From: Veillonella parvula DSM 2008
Lineage (GTDB): Bacteria; Bacillota; Negativicutes; Veillonellales; Veillonellaceae
Assembly (NCBI RefSeq): GCF_000024945.1
Contig: NC_013520.1
Location: forward strand, 1,326,501 to 1,390,500
Length of the DNA: 64,000 nucleotides
Direction of reading: 5' to 3'
Part shown: piece by piece, positions 61,963 through 64,000 of the stretch
Layout: every line of letters begins with the position of its first letter
How positions within the stretch are numbered: position 1 is the first letter of the stretch
Program-made: the position numbers and the translations under genes
Notes under the pieces: model-generated
What the model was told of the DNA's origin: nothing
Databases searched by the model: none
What the model saw: only the letters and a program-made list of their open reading frames with translations

Positions 61963-64000
61963 TAAGCCCCTCCTTTACTACGTTGAACAGTATAAACTTC
62001 ACGAATACGACGCAATTTAGTCATTACGAAATCTAGTTGTGAAATATCGCGGATATCAACCACCAAATTGATGCTTACATTTTTTGTATCCTCTTGAACC
62101 TTAGCATTGATGTTAGTAATGGTGATTTTCAATTCTGAAAGCACCGCCATAACTTCCATGAGAATACCAGCTCGATCATAAGCTTGAATATCAATGCCTA
62201 CGTGGAAAGATTCGCCAGAAGAACCGTCCCAAGAGACTTCTATCATCCGCTCTAAGTCTTCAGGAGAATGGCCCATGCTAGGGCAATCACAGCGATGAAT
62301 AGAAACGCCACGACCACGGGTTATGTAACCTATAATATCATCACCAGGTACAGGATTACAGCATTTTGCCATACGCACCATCACACCAGCTTCACCTTTT
62401 ACGAGAACACCAGTGCCATTTTTAGTTTTCTTTTGTCCTTGAGATTTTAATTTCTCAATAATTTGCTCTGTACTGCGCTTAGATTCCTCTACCTCTTTAG
62501 ACTTTTTATAAAGTTCAATCAAACGCAAGAGAACCGTGCTTACAGGAATGCCGCCATAGCCACAGGCTGCAAACATTTCCTCTTCTGTACCGGCTTTAAG
62601 TTGTTTCGTTACATGTTGTAAACGGTTGTCTGCACATAATTCTTTCCAATTATGATTCAATCGTTTTGCTTCTTTTTCAAGAGCTTCTAAGCCTTTTTCA
62701 ATATTTTCAGCTTTATTTTCACGCTTGAACCAATTGCGAATTTTACTCTTACTTTCAGAAGAACCTACGATATTCAACCAATCAAGGCTAGGACGACCTG
62801 TTTTGGATGTGATGATATCAACAATATCACCATTTTGCAAGGTATAATCCAACGGCACAATTTTGCCGTTTACCTTAGCACCAACACAATGATGACCTAC
62901 ATCGGTATGAACTCGATAGGCAAAGTCAAGCGGTACAGAGCCTATTGGCAACTTAACAACGTCACCCTTTGGCGTGAATACAAATACCTCACCAGAGAAA
63001 ACGTCCAATTTTAAAGCGTTAACGAGTTCCGTTGGATTACTAGTATCTTGCCATTCAAGAACCTGGCGTAGCCATGCAACCTTTTGATCAAATTCTTTAT
63101 CGCCGTTTTTATTTCCTTCTTTATATCGCCAGTGAGCAGCCACACCATATTCAGATACGCGGTGCATTTCCCAGGTACGAATTTGAATCTCTACCGGTTG
63201 CCCCATCGTGCCGATAACGGTTGTATGTAAAGATTGATACATATTAGACTTCGGCATGGAAATATAATCTTTGAACCGATAAGGCAATGGCTTCCACAAG
63301 CTATGTGCAATGCCAAGTACCGCATAACAATCAGGAATGCTATCAACGATTACACGAACGGCAAGCAAATCATAAATTTGAGACAAATCGCGGTTGTCCT
63401 TTTTCATCTTCTTATAAATACTGTAGAAATGTTTTGGACGACCTTTGATATCCGCCTTGATATGAGCTTCGCTTAAAGCCTTTGTAAGTTGACTCATCGT
63501 ATCATTAACGATGTCTTCCCGGACTTGACGTTTTTGTTTCATTTGATCAACTAGATCATAGTATTTTTCCGGCTCTAAATAACGGAAGGATAAATCTTCC
63601 AACTCCCATTTCACATTGAAGATACCGAGACGATGTGCCAAAGGTGCAAAGATTTCTAGGGTTTCCTTAGCAATACGTTTTTGTTTGTCACTACGCATAT
63701 GCTTTAATGTGCGCATGTTGTGTAAGCGGTCACCCAATTTAATAACTACGACACGTACATCCTTCGCCATGGCTAAAATCATCTTTCGATAGTTTTCCAT
63801 TTGACGATCTTCTTTTGTTTCATACTGGAATTGGTTTAATTTTGTTACCCCATCAACGAGGAATGCTACTTCAGAACCAAACATCTCCTCTAGGTCTTCC
63901 TTCGAGTAAGATGTATCTTCGACCACATCATGCATAAGAGCTGCCATGAGTGTAATATGGTCGATTTGTAAATGTGCCAAAATATCAGCTACAGCCAGCG
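61962..64000 (-). CDS. relA: RelA/SpoT (p)ppGpp synthetase/hydrolase, N-terminus cut off
   Basis: The frame continues to the right window edge (LAVADILAHLQIDHITL...), so about 50 N-terminal residues are missing. Visible are the HD hydrolase domain (LMAALMHDVVEDTSYS, VVIKLGDRLHNMRTL), the synthetase domain (GRPKHFYSIYKKMKKD, YDLLAVRVIVDSIPDCYAVLGIAHSLWKPLPYRFKDYISMPKSNMYQSLHTTVIG), the TGS domain (FVFTPKGDVVKLPIGSVPLDFAYRVHTDVGHHCVGAKVNG), a zinc/CC-type region (KCCNPVPGDDIIGYITRGRGVSIHRCDCP) and a C-terminal ACT domain. Both active sites look intact, so it is a bifunctional long RSH enzyme controlling the stringent response. Confidence 0.96.
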   Translation of the reverse strand, partial: LAVADILAHLQIDHITLMAALMHDVVEDTSYSKEDLEEMFGSEVAFLVDGVTKLNQFQYETKEDRQMENYRKMILAMAKDVRVVVIKLGDRLHNMRTLKHMRSDKQKRIAKETLEIFAPLAHRLGIFNVKWELEDLSFRYLEPEKYYDLVDQMKQKRQVREDIVNDTMSQLTKALSEAHIKADIKGRPKHFYSIYKKMKKDNRDLSQIYDLLAVRVIVDSIPDCYAVLGIAHSLWKPLPYRFKDYISMPKSNMYQSLHTTVIGTMGQPVEIQIRTWEMHRVSEYGVAAHWRYKEGNKNGDKEFDQKVAWLRQVLEWQDTSNPTELVNALKLDVFSGEVFVFTPKGDVVKLPIGSVPLDFAYRVHTDVGHHCVGAKVNGKIVPLDYTLQNGDIVDIITSKTGRPSLDWLNIVGSSESKSKIRNWFKRENKAENIEKGLEALEKEAKRLNHNWKELCADNRLQHVTKQLKAGTEEEMFAACGYGGIPVSTVLLRLIELYKKSKEVEESKRSTEQIIEKLKSQGQKKTKNGTGVLVKGEAGVMVRMAKCCNPVPGDDIIGYITRGRGVSIHRCDCPSMGHSPEDLERMIEVSWDGSSGESFHVGIDIQAYDRAGILMEVMAVLSELKITITNINAKVQEDTKNVSINLVVDIRDISQLDFVMTKLRRIREVYTVQRSKGGA

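Overview
The window reads as chromosomal DNA of a low-GC Negativicutes bacterium, most likely Veillonella or a close relative. This is inferred from Firmicutes-type gene order (alaS-ireB-ruvX-yrzB-mltG-trmR-trhP; relA-MBL-hemZ-hisS-aspS-6S RNA-rarA), a T-box before thrS, an L20-type leader before infC, class A RNase P RNA and a group 1 type NiFe hydrogenase. No species-level marker was checked. Almost all core genes lie on the minus strand, so the window probably sits on one replichore arm.

Layout. 1-7.5 kb is an accessory, AT-rich island. It holds the N-terminal part of an SF1-type helicase/ATPase (cut by the window edge), a 1366-aa STAND-like NTPase with an N-terminal PD-(D/E)xK-type nuclease (Avs-like), and a divergent nuclease-helicase fusion with a DUF2075 core. 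These look like anti-phage genes. 7.5-10.5 kb carries lineage-specific exported proteins: a 443-aa protein, a small Cys/Asn repeat protein, a short DUF898-like membrane protein and a 184-aa protein. Between the last two lies a decayed fragment of rplT. 10.5-11.8 kb is infC-rpmI-rplT with an attenuator leader. 12.1-15 kb holds a DASS-type anion transporter preceded by four 15-bp repeats, and an MFS transporter. 15.1-17.5 kb is thrS with its T-box, followed by an exported protein at 17.7-18.7 kb.

18.8-26.4 kb is the conserved alaS cluster: alanyl-tRNA synthetase, IreB, RuvX, DUF1292, MltG, and the TrmR/TrhP pair that makes 5-methoxyuridine at tRNA position 34. 26.6-28.6 kb carries an NlpC/P60 cell-wall hydrolase and a polyprenyl-type glycosyltransferase. 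28.9-33.8 kb is a hydrogenase operon in the order small subunit, large subunit, cytochrome b, maturation protease, HupH-like protein. 34-38.8 kb holds a thioredoxin, RNase P RNA, a NIF3 protein, TrmK, a CAU tRNA, and folE-queE-queD for 7-deazaguanine synthesis. 39-55.8 kb holds replication, repair and RNA genes (rpoD, dnaG, rny, recX, recA, cinA, rimO, a binding protein, a YgiQ radical SAM protein, a RodZ-like protein, ftsK, rarA). 56-64 kb holds 6S RNA, aspS, hisS, hemZ, a Fur-family regulator, an MBL hydrolase and a RelA/SpoT enzyme cut by the right edge.

Several starts were moved downstream of the longest reading frame because a Shine-Dalgarno sequence decides them. In four places an in-frame GTG lies inside the GGAGGTG ribosome-binding site itself. 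infC most probably uses the rare ATT start known for that gene. The main items for a second look are the island at 1-7.5 kb, the Cys/Asn repeat peptide, the rplT relic, the two repeat arrays upstream of the DASS transporter and queD, and a promoter nested in an inverted repeat between thrS and the MFS gene.
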